In this document: piece after piece, positions 33,469 through 40,947 of the stretch
Layout of the letters: every line of letters begins with the position of its first letter
How positions within the stretch are numbered: position 1 is the first letter of the stretch
Source of the DNA: Magnetococcales bacterium
GTDB lineage: Bacteria > Pseudomonadota > Magnetococcia > Magnetococcales > DC0425bin3
NCBI GenBank assembly: GCA_015231175.1
Contig: JADGBZ010000009.1
Span: 1-64,000 of the forward strand
DNA length: 64,000 bases
Direction of reading: 5' to 3'
The notes under the pieces: model-generated
Databases searched by the model: none
The model's input: the letters and a program-made list of their open reading frames with translations, nothing else
What the model was told of the DNA's origin: nothing
Program-made: the position numbers and the translations under genes

Positions 33469-35658
33469 TCATATCGCCTCATCCCACCCCTCGACACCAT
33501 TGTCGCTCTTGAAACCGACCCGGAGCAATCGGGCATCGACCCCAACCCCTTCCCCATGCAACGAAAAACCAACAACCCCAACCCCCTCACGGATGAAAGC
33601 CTCGCTCCGGCATCGCCACAAGGTCCGTCTGGAGAAAATCAGAGCATGCTCCCCCACCTGCCGCCAAGCCTTGCTCGTGCCATCCCATCCCCGCTGATAG
33701 CGGCTCTCGGCCACCACCAACCCTGGCAACAGCCAGGCCCATGCCTGAAGGCGCCGAGGCAGAGGAAGCAACGCCGTGGGCGGAGCATCCCGCCATTCGG
33801 CCTCAACCTCGATCAAGGGTGTCAGCCCCAAGGCCAGGACAAAGGCGTCGAAGGCCGTATCCGGAGTGCCAAAACGCTCGTAAAGTGCCAGGAGGTTGTC
33901 CGTCTCGACCAACAAAACACGCGCACCACTCTCCGCCACAAAGCCAAAATGGTTTGTCGGGTCGAGATCCACTTCCAAAACCATCTCGCGCTGACCGACA
34001 ACATAGACCAAGCGGCGCCCGATCTGGATGTGCAAACTGCGTTTCAGGGCTGCGCCGACATGCGGTACAGTCACCTGATCCCCTTCCGTAGGGGTGCTGT
34101 CGAGGAGAAATTGCCGACCGATGCATACACCGCTCAAATGAAACGGTCGTGTCGGACTCCCCAGGTCATGACCGGTCTGCACATGCAGATGGATGTGCGG
34201 CTGGGGAGAACGGCCCGAATTGCCACACTGACCGATGACCTGACCAGGCACAACGTGCTCATACCAGGCAACCGTGATGCTGTTCTGGCGCAGGTGACCG
34301 ATCAAAACATGATCATCCCCGCCGATGGCCAGCAAAACATAATTGCCCCAACAATTGACCGGATCCACCTCTCCGGGTGGCAAATCGGGCAGATCGGAAC
34401 GTTGCGCCACCACCTGACCCCAGGCCGGAGAACGCACAACCTCGCCAAAACAGTAAAAATCCTCCAGGGCTGCACCATCACCACGATAAGCCTGGCCATG
34501 CACCAGACGATGGAAATCCAGTGCATGTCGCCAAGGCCCCTGGTGCGTATGGGCGCCTTGAAATCCCTGGTAGACATGCCATCGGCCCAAAAAAGGGGCC
34601 CGCAGGGCAACGCTGTGCCGCGATACCCCCCTGGCCTCGGCCTGACGGTTTCTCTCCAGGCTGCGCTCGGGCAGGGACTCGTCCATCCAATAACGAGCCC
34701 AGAGCGCACCCCGTTCAGGACGTAACGTCAACATCACCAGCCAAGTCACCGAGAGATAGGGCAGTGCCAATGGCAGCAAATACATGTAGTAGAAAACATT
34801 GAACAGCGCCATGCTGACGACACAGGCGCAAGCAGCGGCAAACAGGGCAACCGCCACGGCCCGCATCCCGGGCATGGCAAACAACCCCCCGGTCATGATG
34901 GCCGCCATCACAGCGGCACTCCCGGCGACACTCCCGGCCAGTCCCGACACGGGAATGGCAAAACCCATCAAGATCAACTGGGAAACGAGGTGGGCCAGAA
35001 GGGCCAGCATCGTCATGGTACGCGAAGAGAGCGCCAGTGCCGCCAGGACAAAGGCCCCCCCCTCGGGAGTACGCATCAGGTAGATGCCCCCCAGAGAGCG
35101 TAAAAACTCATGCAGTGGCACCGGCAACCATGGATGCGCAACCGGCAAAGGTGGCAAAGGGGCATACGGCAGAGCCGCAGCGCGCCCCATGGCCAGAAGA
35201 AGGGTTCCCACCACAACAAACGACCCCGACAACAATGGCAGGTTGCGACGGTGCAGAATTTCACCCATCCACGCCGAAACAAGGATGGCCAGGGGTCCGG
35301 CATACAGGGCCAAGGCCAGGGTCTTCCAGCCGGGCGCAAAAAAAAGGCCGACCAACAGGCCCGACAGAATGCCATTGACCACTTCCAACCCGCCGTGCGT
35401 CACGGCAGAGAGCCCCAACAAACGGCGACACGACAAAGTGGCCACACCACCCACCATGCCAAAAATACCCACCCAGGGCCGCATCATGGTGCAGGCAACC
35501 AGAAGCAGATTGGCTGCCGGGCGGGTAAAGAGCATGAACGAGCCATAACCATAGACCAGTTCATGCAAAAAGAGGCGGTATGGGTGATTTTCCACTGTCT
35601 GGAGAACAGACGTCACCAACCGGTGGCGCTCGGGGTGTTGACCCCGTGGTACCGTCAT
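33469..35658 (-). CDS. Urea-transporter-like membrane domain fused to M23 peptidase domain
   Basis: 729 residues from ATG 35658, which overlaps the decarboxylase stop as ATGA. The first 320 residues are a polytopic domain with urea-transporter features: YGYGSFMLFTRPAANLLLVA, GGLEVVNGILSGLLVGLFF, FLRSLGGIYLMRTPEGGAF. The following domain has the LytM/M23 zinc motifs HALDFH (HxxxD) and PHIHLHVQTG (HxH) with NCWGNYVLLAIGGDDHVL between. About 240 C-terminal residues are unrecognised. M23 enzymes cut glycine-containing peptide bonds, usually in cell-wall peptides. A transporter coupled to a peptidase suggests import or export of a peptide-linked product of this cluster. Confidence 0.8.
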   Translation of the reverse strand: MTVPRGQHPERHRLVTSVLQTVENHPYRLFLHELVYGYGSFMLFTRPAANLLLVACTMMRPWVGIFGMVGGVATLSCRRLLGLSAVTHGGLEVVNGILSGLLVGLFFAPGWKTLALALYAGPLAILVSAWMGEILHRRNLPLLSGSFVVVGTLLLAMGRAAALPYAPLPPLPVAHPWLPVPLHEFLRSLGGIYLMRTPEGGAFVLAALALSSRTMTMLALLAHLVSQLILMGFAIPVSGLAGSVAGSAAVMAAIMTGGLFAMPGMRAVAVALFAAACACVVSMALFNVFYYMYLLPLALPYLSVTWLVMLTLRPERGALWARYWMDESLPERSLERNRQAEARGVSRHSVALRAPFLGRWHVYQGFQGAHTHQGPWRHALDFHRLVHGQAYRGDGAALEDFYCFGEVVRSPAWGQVVAQRSDLPDLPPGEVDPVNCWGNYVLLAIGGDDHVLIGHLRQNSITVAWYEHVVPGQVIGQCGNSGRSPQPHIHLHVQTGHDLGSPTRPFHLSGVCIGRQFLLDSTPTEGDQVTVPHVGAALKRSLHIQIGRRLVYVVGQREMVLEVDLDPTNHFGFVAESGARVLLVETDNLLALYERFGTPDTAFDAFVLALGLTPLIEVEAEWRDAPPTALLPLPRRLQAWAWLLPGLVVAESRYQRGWDGTSKAWRQVGEHALIFSRRTLWRCRSEAFIREGVGVVGFSLHGEGVGVDARLLRVGFKSDNGVEGWDEAI

Positions 35659-37034
35659 ACCGGCGTCCGCAGGTGGGGTGGCAGCCGGTCGTGCCGGCAC
35701 ATGTCGTCCAACCCTTCGGCCTCCCGGATCACCGACACCTCGCCGGTCGTATGGATGAGAACCACGGCGGGCCGGTATTCAATGAATTGAAGCCATTGGG
35801 TATTGTTGTAAGCCCCGGCAGGGTTGAACACAAGCCGGTCCCCCACACTCAAGGGGGGCAGGTGAACCGTATGCCGCATGACATCGATGTTCATGCACAA
35901 CGGGCCGTACAACACGGTATCGACCGGCTCCCCCGGCTTGGGTCTGGTGAGCTTGACCGGGTGGTGGTACCACAACGCCGTCAGCATGGTGTTGATACCA
36001 GCATCCAGGACAGCAGCGGCGCGGCCATCAGCCAGCCGCTTGGTTCCCACCACGGTGGTGGCCAAGGAGATGGCATCGTCCACCACGGCGCGGCCACTCT
36101 CGATGATCAAGGTCGGACGCGGGGCGGCACGGTCGGCAAGAGAGGCCTCCAACGCCGCACAGATCGTTGCGCCATACTCCTCCACAGCCGGTACCGCCTG
36201 TTCCGGGGGCAGATAGATGCCCTGCAGGGCATTGCGGGAAGGCACCCCCCCACCGATATCCAGGGTATCGATGACAATCTTGCCATCGGCTTCAATCGAT
36301 TTCATAAAATCACACATCAACCGGACCTGCTCGGCAAAAGCGCGTGTCTCCAGGATGAAGGTGCCGATATGGCTGTGCAGGCCAGTCAGCCGCAAATGGG
36401 AGCTGCATTTGATCCGGGTCACGGCACTGTGCGCCTGACCCGACTCCAGGTTGAAACCAAAACGACTCCAGGGATCGGTATAGCCGGTGTTGAAATTGAG
36501 ACGCAGGGTGACGGGCACCACCTTACCCCGCTCGCGGGCAATCCTTTCGATCAATTCCAACTCATCGAGGTGATCGATGTGCAGCCGCGCACCCTCGCTG
36601 ATGGCACGTTCCAAAATGGCACGCGGCTTGTTCGGACCGTTGAATATGATGCGCTCGCCAGGCACGCCAAGAGAGCGGGCCTTTTCGTATTCAAAGGCCG
36701 AAACCACCTCGGCCCAGGATCCCTCCTGATGCACAATATTGCAAACGGCGCTGATATAGTTGGTCTTGTAGGACCAGCCATGGATCACGGGACTGTAGTG
36801 TCGCTCAAAAGCGCCCCGCACCCGGCGCACATTGTCCCGCAACCGCCGCTCGGAGGCGATGAACAGAGGCGAGCCGAAACGCGACAGCAGGTACTCCACA
36901 TCGATGCCATCGATCTGCTGCCAACAATTATCCCGGGCAGCCCGACGGCCAAACTTGCTGTTGTCGTGCCGATGGGGAGTGATATAGGGAGGTTCCCAAC
37001 CACGCGGGATATCGACATCTTTGGCCATACTCAA
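35655..37034 (-). CDS. Type III PLP-dependent decarboxylase (Orn/Arg/DAP family)
   Basis: 459 residues from TTG 37034, six bases after GGGAG; ATG 37028 is the alternative. Alanine-racemase-fold features are present: the PLP lysine in GWSYKTNYISAV near residue 85, LHSHIGTF, DIGGGVPSRNALQG for the phosphate, IIESGRAVVDDA, and CMNIDVM...VFNPAGAYNNTQW near the end, where the second-subunit catalytic Cys and aromatic residue sit. These enzymes decarboxylate ornithine, lysine, arginine or diaminopimelate. The substrate here cannot be told by eye. The ATGA overlap with the next gene shows translational coupling. Confidence 0.87.
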   Translation of the reverse strand: MSMAKDVDIPRGWEPPYITPHRHDNSKFGRRAARDNCWQQIDGIDVEYLLSRFGSPLFIASERRLRDNVRRVRGAFERHYSPVIHGWSYKTNYISAVCNIVHQEGSWAEVVSAFEYEKARSLGVPGERIIFNGPNKPRAILERAISEGARLHIDHLDELELIERIARERGKVVPVTLRLNFNTGYTDPWSRFGFNLESGQAHSAVTRIKCSSHLRLTGLHSHIGTFILETRAFAEQVRLMCDFMKSIEADGKIVIDTLDIGGGVPSRNALQGIYLPPEQAVPAVEEYGATICAALEASLADRAAPRPTLIIESGRAVVDDAISLATTVVGTKRLADGRAAAVLDAGINTMLTALWYHHPVKLTRPKPGEPVDTVLYGPLCMNIDVMRHTVHLPPLSVGDRLVFNPAGAYNNTQWLQFIEYRPAVVLIHTTGEVSVIREAEGLDDMCRHDRLPPHLRTPV

Positions 37035-37063
37035 CTTGCGCTCCCTGGTCGCTTCGGTGTCCG

Positions 37064-37192
37064 GTAACGAATCGGGGTCCAGGGGGCTGGCTCCCTGGCA
37101 AGACCAGGACGGCGTCCTGGTGGGGTTCGGGGCAAAGCCCCGACAAAAGCTTTCATGTCCAAGCCTTTCTTGAAAAGGTGCTGAATGGTGAC
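37064..37192 (-). repeat. Intergenic repeat copy inside the PqqD/ATP-grasp cluster
   Basis: A 129-base reverse copy beginning GTAACGAATCGGGG and ending TGAATGGTGAC. The GTAAC joins the core directly, indicating a small deletion of the left terminal region. It lies between the ATP-grasp gene and the decarboxylase gene. Confidence 0.8.
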
Positions 37193-37232
37193 CCGAATCG
37201 TCACTTGCAACGAGGCGTATCCCTGAAAACTT

Positions 37233-38339
37233 TCAGGCAACGCGGTTTTTATCACAGGGGGTCACCAGAACACCATTCACCATCATGGCCTGGAACTGTT
37301 CCAACGATGTGATCAACTCCTCGGCGTAACGAATGAACAGGGTACCGGGACGTGGCCGGGGCATATCGGTTGGCCGGTCATCAGCGAGCAGGCGCAGCAC
37401 CACCTGTGGCAGGTTGCACCCAACTCCGTGGGTCAGATAGACCCAGGCAGGGAAGCGTGGATTGATTTCGATCAGATAGAGGCGGCCATCGGTCGCACGC
37501 AAGGCCTCCACCTCCAACGGACCACGCCAACGGAGGCCGGAGATGATGGTGCGGCCCAACTCTTCCAACTCCTGGTCATCGATGGAAATGCCAGCCCAGG
37601 CCTTGCCTTTGTCGGTCAACGCCCGCTTACGCATCATCACCGGACCGAGCATCTCCCCCCGACCGTCGCCAACGGCAGTCAAGTTGATCTCGTAGCCACC
37701 CACAAACTTCTGGACAAGAAGCGGATATCCCCACTTCAGTGCAATGCGATGAAACGCAGACTTGGCCTCCTCGGGGGTATCGGCGACCACAGCGTCATAA
37801 TAGACACCCTTCACCACCAGGGGATATTCCCAACCCTCATCCCGACAACGATCAAAAAAGGCGACATCGGAGACTTTCTGTGTCTCGGGGGTGTCAAGAC
37901 CCAGTTTGCGGCACAGAATACCCAGGTTATCCTTGGCCCGCTCCCGCAACTGCTCCAACGTGGGAAGCAGCATGCGCATGCCCGACGCAGCCAGTAGCGC
38001 TTCGTTGTGGGCAAAGGTGCTCAATTCAGCGTCCAGACAGGGGATGACCACATCCAGGCGTTCGGCGGCATGAATTTCCAGCAGACGCTCCAACTGCCCT
38101 TCACTGCCACAGGAGGGATAAGGGAGCAGATAACCAGCATCGAAGATGGCACCACTGTAAAGGCCAGGGTCCAAAACCTCATACCCCAAGCCAACCAGCC
38201 TCCCGGTAAACCCCATCACCTCGCGCAGGCACCTTCCGACCGCCAACCCGGGCCCCGGATTGTCGGGGCGGGCGTTCATTCCGGTGATGCCGATGGTCCA
38301 GCGGCGCCAGTCGGCATGACCCTTTTTGAAAGGTATCAT
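37233..38339 (-). CDS. ATP-grasp family ligase
   Basis: 368 residues. The N-terminal pre-ATP-grasp domain has WTIGITGMNARPDNPGPGLA and RLDVVIPCLDAELSTFAHN. The ATP-grasp fold carries AKDNLGILCRKLGLDTPET, YPLVVKGVYYDAVVA with the ATP-binding Lys, GYPLLVQKFVGGYEINLTAVGD, and GPLEVEALRATDG...LIEINPRFPAWVYL with metal-binding Glu and Asn, in carbamoyl-phosphate-synthase-like style. It should activate a carboxylate as acyl phosphate and join it to an amine. The ATG overlaps the pqqD-like stop as ATGA, so the two are translationally coupled, which fits a ligase working on a PqqD-bound substrate. Confidence 0.87.
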   Translation of the reverse strand: MIPFKKGHADWRRWTIGITGMNARPDNPGPGLAVGRCLREVMGFTGRLVGLGYEVLDPGLYSGAIFDAGYLLPYPSCGSEGQLERLLEIHAAERLDVVIPCLDAELSTFAHNEALLAASGMRMLLPTLEQLRERAKDNLGILCRKLGLDTPETQKVSDVAFFDRCRDEGWEYPLVVKGVYYDAVVADTPEEAKSAFHRIALKWGYPLLVQKFVGGYEINLTAVGDGRGEMLGPVMMRKRALTDKGKAWAGISIDDQELEELGRTIISGLRWRGPLEVEALRATDGRLYLIEINPRFPAWVYLTHGVGCNLPQVVLRLLADDRPTDMPRPRPGTLFIRYAEELITSLEQFQAMMVNGVLVTPCDKNRVA

Positions 38340-38611
38340 GCCAGGTACCGGGCCAATTGCCGAATAAACACCTCAACAGCACCCAGGACCACATCACCCG
38401 GAACATCATACCTTTTGGCCAACTCGGCAACCGTGTTCTCCACACTGCCGTTCGCCAGCAACAACTCCACGGTGTCCACACCGGTATGATTGACGGTAAA
38501 GCTCTGCCCGGAGCGGGGGTCGAAGGCAAAACCATTGGCGCTGATGGCCAAGGCCGGCAGCCTCTCCTTGCCTATCAGATCCCGCAAAATATCACCCAAT
38601 TCAGCAGACAT
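38336..38611 (-). CDS. PqqD-like peptide-binding protein (RRE fold)
   Basis: 91 residues from ATG 38611 (MSAELGDILRDLIGK); longer frames upstream have no supporting features. FAFDPRSGQSFTVNHTGVDTVELLL followed by SVENTVAELAKRYDVPGDVV and FIRQLARYL matches the PqqD fold: three strands with a conserved N-x-T-G, then a three-helix winged-helix. PqqD and related RiPP recognition elements bind a precursor peptide and deliver it to modifying enzymes. It leads the operon and overlaps the ATP-grasp gene by four bases. Confidence 0.75.
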   Translation of the reverse strand: MSAELGDILRDLIGKERLPALAISANGFAFDPRSGQSFTVNHTGVDTVELLLANGSVENTVAELAKRYDVPGDVVLGAVEVFIRQLARYLA

Positions 38612-38666
38612 GTTTCCAAAACTCCAAGGTATTTCCCATAACCAAACCGACACCGACAGCGACTGG

Positions 38667-38798
38667 TCATTGACCGAAGCCCATGATGAGCCAGGCAACG
38701 CGGGAGAAGAAGCACACCGCCCCACAAACCCCGACCAGCCACAAAAGGGGATGATACGCGCCTGAATGAGCATTTTCAATACCAGCCAAACCATCCAT
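38667..38798 (-). CDS. Small membrane peptide ORF upstream of pqqD-like gene
   Basis: 43 residues from ATG 38798, preceded by a purine-rich GGGGGTGGGAA. MDGLAGIENAHSGAYHP forms a short hydrophilic start and LLWLVGVCGAVCFFSRVAWL a single membrane helix. It lies 55 bases upstream of the pqqD-like gene on the same strand. It could be a small membrane subunit or, less likely because it is so hydrophobic, a precursor peptide for the cluster. It is too short to judge from coding statistics. Confidence 0.35.
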   Translation of the reverse strand: MDGLAGIENAHSGAYHPLLWLVGVCGAVCFFSRVAWLIMGFGQ

Positions 38799-38849
38799 TT
38801 CCCACCCCCACGACAGAAGAGCAGTACACCGCATCCACAACCCCGCCAA

Positions 38850-38884
38850 GAAAAATCGGGAGCAGGATCGCCCCTGCTCCCGAT
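38850..38884 (-). terminator. Intrinsic terminator of the FecR/beta-barrel operon
   Basis: A perfect 12-bp stem pairs 38855-38866 (ATCGGGAGCAGG) with 38873-38884 around six bases. On the minus strand it is followed by a T-run (plus-strand A at 38851-38855). It sits 26 bases after the FecR gene stop and isolates that operon from the PqqD/ATP-grasp cluster. Confidence 0.88.
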
Positions 38885-38910
38885 ACCGGAAAAGCCTTTT
38901 CCGCCTGATA

Positions 38911-40947
38911 CTACCGATGCGGCACGATGAACGGCATCACATTGGTTGGTGGTGGCGGCGCCGCAAAATGCGGGAGCGTCGGCGGAACGACAGGTTGGAC
39001 CAACGGCATCACCCTCGTGGTCGGGGGGGGTTGCACGGGAGTCGTAGCCGGGTTTGTCACCGTGGACACGGGCGGCAATCCGCCTGTTCCCGTCGGCGCC
39101 ACTGGTGCAGTCATGACTGTCGGCGAGGTTGTCCCACTCGTGGTTGGCGCCTGCGTGCCACCACTGGTTGCCGGTTGCGTGCCACCACTGGTTGCCGGTT
39201 GCGTGCCACCACTGGTTGCCGGTTGCGTGCCACCACTGGTTATTGGCTGCGTGCCACCACTGGTTATTGGCTGCGTACTGCCACTGGTCGCCGGTTGCGT
39301 GCTACCACTGGTTATTGGCTGCGTACTGCCACTGGTCGCCGGTTGCGTACCAACACTGGTTATTGGCTGCGTGCCAACACCGATCGGTGCCTGCACCCCG
39401 CTACCCGTTGGCACCTGCGCACCACTACCGATTGGCGCCACCTGCACCCCGCCACCCGTCGGCGCCTGCGTGCTACCACCGACCGGCGTCGATATCCCAC
39501 CACCCAAGGTTGGCGTCTGTTGCGTCCCACCCAAGAACGGAGATATCACGCCACCTCCACCTGGAGCCGTCACGCCACCAAAGGTCGGTCCCACAGAACC
39601 TGCCCCTGGTTGCGTCCCGCCTGCTGCCGGACCTTGGCCACCCGCTGTCGGCGCCTGGCCGCCTGCCGGACCTTGGCCACCCGCTGTCGGCGCCTGGCCA
39701 CCTGCCGGACCTTGGCCACCTGCCGGACTTTGGCCACCCGCTGTCGGCACTTGGCCGCCCGCCAGACCCTGGCCACCCGGCTGCAACTGAGGCGGTAACT
39801 GCTTGATCACATCGTTGTGAATCTGGTTTTGCATCTGGCCCTGAGCCGGTGGTGGTGGCGCACTTGTCGCGGGAGGCGGAGCTGTCCCCCGAACACCGAT
39901 GGAGAACCCTCCACCCAAAGGAAGGCCGAAGGGTATCCCGCCCGCGCCCATGGGTGACAGATTCGGTCCAGCCCCTCCCATAGGTCCGGAAGGTCCGATC
40001 GGACCGCCCGGCCCACCCATGGGTCCGGTTGGTCCACCCGGCAGACCCGCCGCTCCGGCAGGTCCGACAGGTCCACCTGCACCGACGGCTCCCCCCTGAC
40101 CACCCGGTCCACCCGGTCCACCCGGTCCACCCTGGCCACCCGGTCCACCCTGGCCACCCTGATCACCGGGTCCAGCCCGGTCACCTGGGCCAGCCGGCCC
40201 ACCCTGGTCACCCGGGCCGCCTTCTCTCTGCCCACCTCTCTCTCCAGCACCACCCGACCTGGCACTTTCACTCGATGATGCAGATTTGCCGTCCGCACCT
40301 CGCTGTCCTGCCGGTTGCAAAACCGCTGCCTGGCTGGTGAACTGCGGTCTTTGGGTAAAACCTGTCACCATGGCGTTCTGCCCCGGTCGCAACTGCAAAG
40401 CACCGGCGCCATTCGCCAGGGTCACGATCCCCTCCTGCACGGAAACGTGCAACCTCTGTCCAACATTGACAGAAAAGTTGGTGCCTCGTACCCCCAAAAC
40501 AGCAAACCTGGTACGCAACTGATATTTCTTCTCTCCTTCCTTGCCTATGTGCCCGGTCAACGCACGAAACTGACCCGTGATCAGCTTGAGATATGACCGG
40601 TTGCCGGGTGCATCCTGCCCCGCATAGTGGTAATCCTCGATGGCAAAGGTGGAGTTGGCGTAGACGGAGATCAGACCGCCGTCGGAAAACCGCAACTGGG
40701 CCTGTCCATCCTTGGCCTCAATGATATCCCCGGAGAAAAGTTCACTGCCCTTTTGCAAGGGTTGGGATCGGTGATCGCTCTTGCGAATGGCCAGGATCTC
40801 ACCTTGTACAGCCACAACCCTGGCGGAAACACCCCCCCCATCCGCCCCCCAGGAAGGATTTGACTGGAGCAAAACCAGGATCGGAACCAACAGAAAACCG
40901 ATCATGGTGGACAAAAAACGCATGGAAACCGAACGAATCTGGGTCAT
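38911..40947 (-). CDS. FecR-domain protein with collagen-like and Thr/Gln/Pro repeats
   Basis: 678 residues from ATG 40947, overlapping the upstream gene as ATGA. A signal peptide or anchor occupies about 10-35 (MRFLSTMIGFLLVPILVLLQ). The FecR domain covers about 45-200: VVAVQGEILAIRKSD, LFSGDIIEAKDGQAQLRFSD, and FAVLGVRGTNFSVNV. Then come a Gly-X-Y stretch of about 90 residues, a GGQAPTAGGQGPA region, and roughly ten copies of an eight-residue SGGTQPAT/ITSGSTQP unit. The C-terminus is Pro/Val-rich. This is an exported, probably surface-displayed protein with a long extended stalk; the beta-barrel partner upstream may place it in the outer membrane. Confidence 0.8.
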   Translation of the reverse strand: MTQIRSVSMRFLSTMIGFLLVPILVLLQSNPSWGADGGGVSARVVAVQGEILAIRKSDHRSQPLQKGSELFSGDIIEAKDGQAQLRFSDGGLISVYANSTFAIEDYHYAGQDAPGNRSYLKLITGQFRALTGHIGKEGEKKYQLRTRFAVLGVRGTNFSVNVGQRLHVSVQEGIVTLANGAGALQLRPGQNAMVTGFTQRPQFTSQAAVLQPAGQRGADGKSASSSESARSGGAGERGGQREGGPGDQGGPAGPGDRAGPGDQGGQGGPGGQGGPGGPGGPGGQGGAVGAGGPVGPAGAAGLPGGPTGPMGGPGGPIGPSGPMGGAGPNLSPMGAGGIPFGLPLGGGFSIGVRGTAPPPATSAPPPPAQGQMQNQIHNDVIKQLPPQLQPGGQGLAGGQVPTAGGQSPAGGQGPAGGQAPTAGGQGPAGGQAPTAGGQGPAAGGTQPGAGSVGPTFGGVTAPGGGGVISPFLGGTQQTPTLGGGISTPVGGSTQAPTGGGVQVAPIGSGAQVPTGSGVQAPIGVGTQPITSVGTQPATSGSTQPITSGSTQPATSGSTQPITSGGTQPITSGGTQPATSGGTQPATSGGTQPATSGGTQAPTTSGTTSPTVMTAPVAPTGTGGLPPVSTVTNPATTPVQPPPTTRVMPLVQPVVPPTLPHFAAPPPPTNVMPFIVPHR
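39153..39376. repeat. 24-bp coding tandem repeat in the FecR gene
   Basis: About nine consecutive 24-base units related to GTGCCACCACTGGTTGCCGG on the plus strand, each encoding eight residues on the minus strand. Units alternate between two types (ending in GTTGCCGGTTGC or GTTATTGGCTGC) and include ACT/ACC variants, suggesting duplication of a two-unit block. Copy number is likely to vary between strains. Confidence 0.85.

Noticed and set aside
38667-38849. 60-codon version of the small ORF ahead of the pqqD-like gene
   Set aside because: The extra 17 residues have no ribosome site; the ATG at 38798 has a purine-rich site.
38917-39798. Long plus-strand ORFs of 225-293 codons opposite the FecR gene
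   Set aside because: They run through tandem repeats that contain no stop in any frame and have no ribosome site; the minus-strand frame has a signal peptide and FecR domain.
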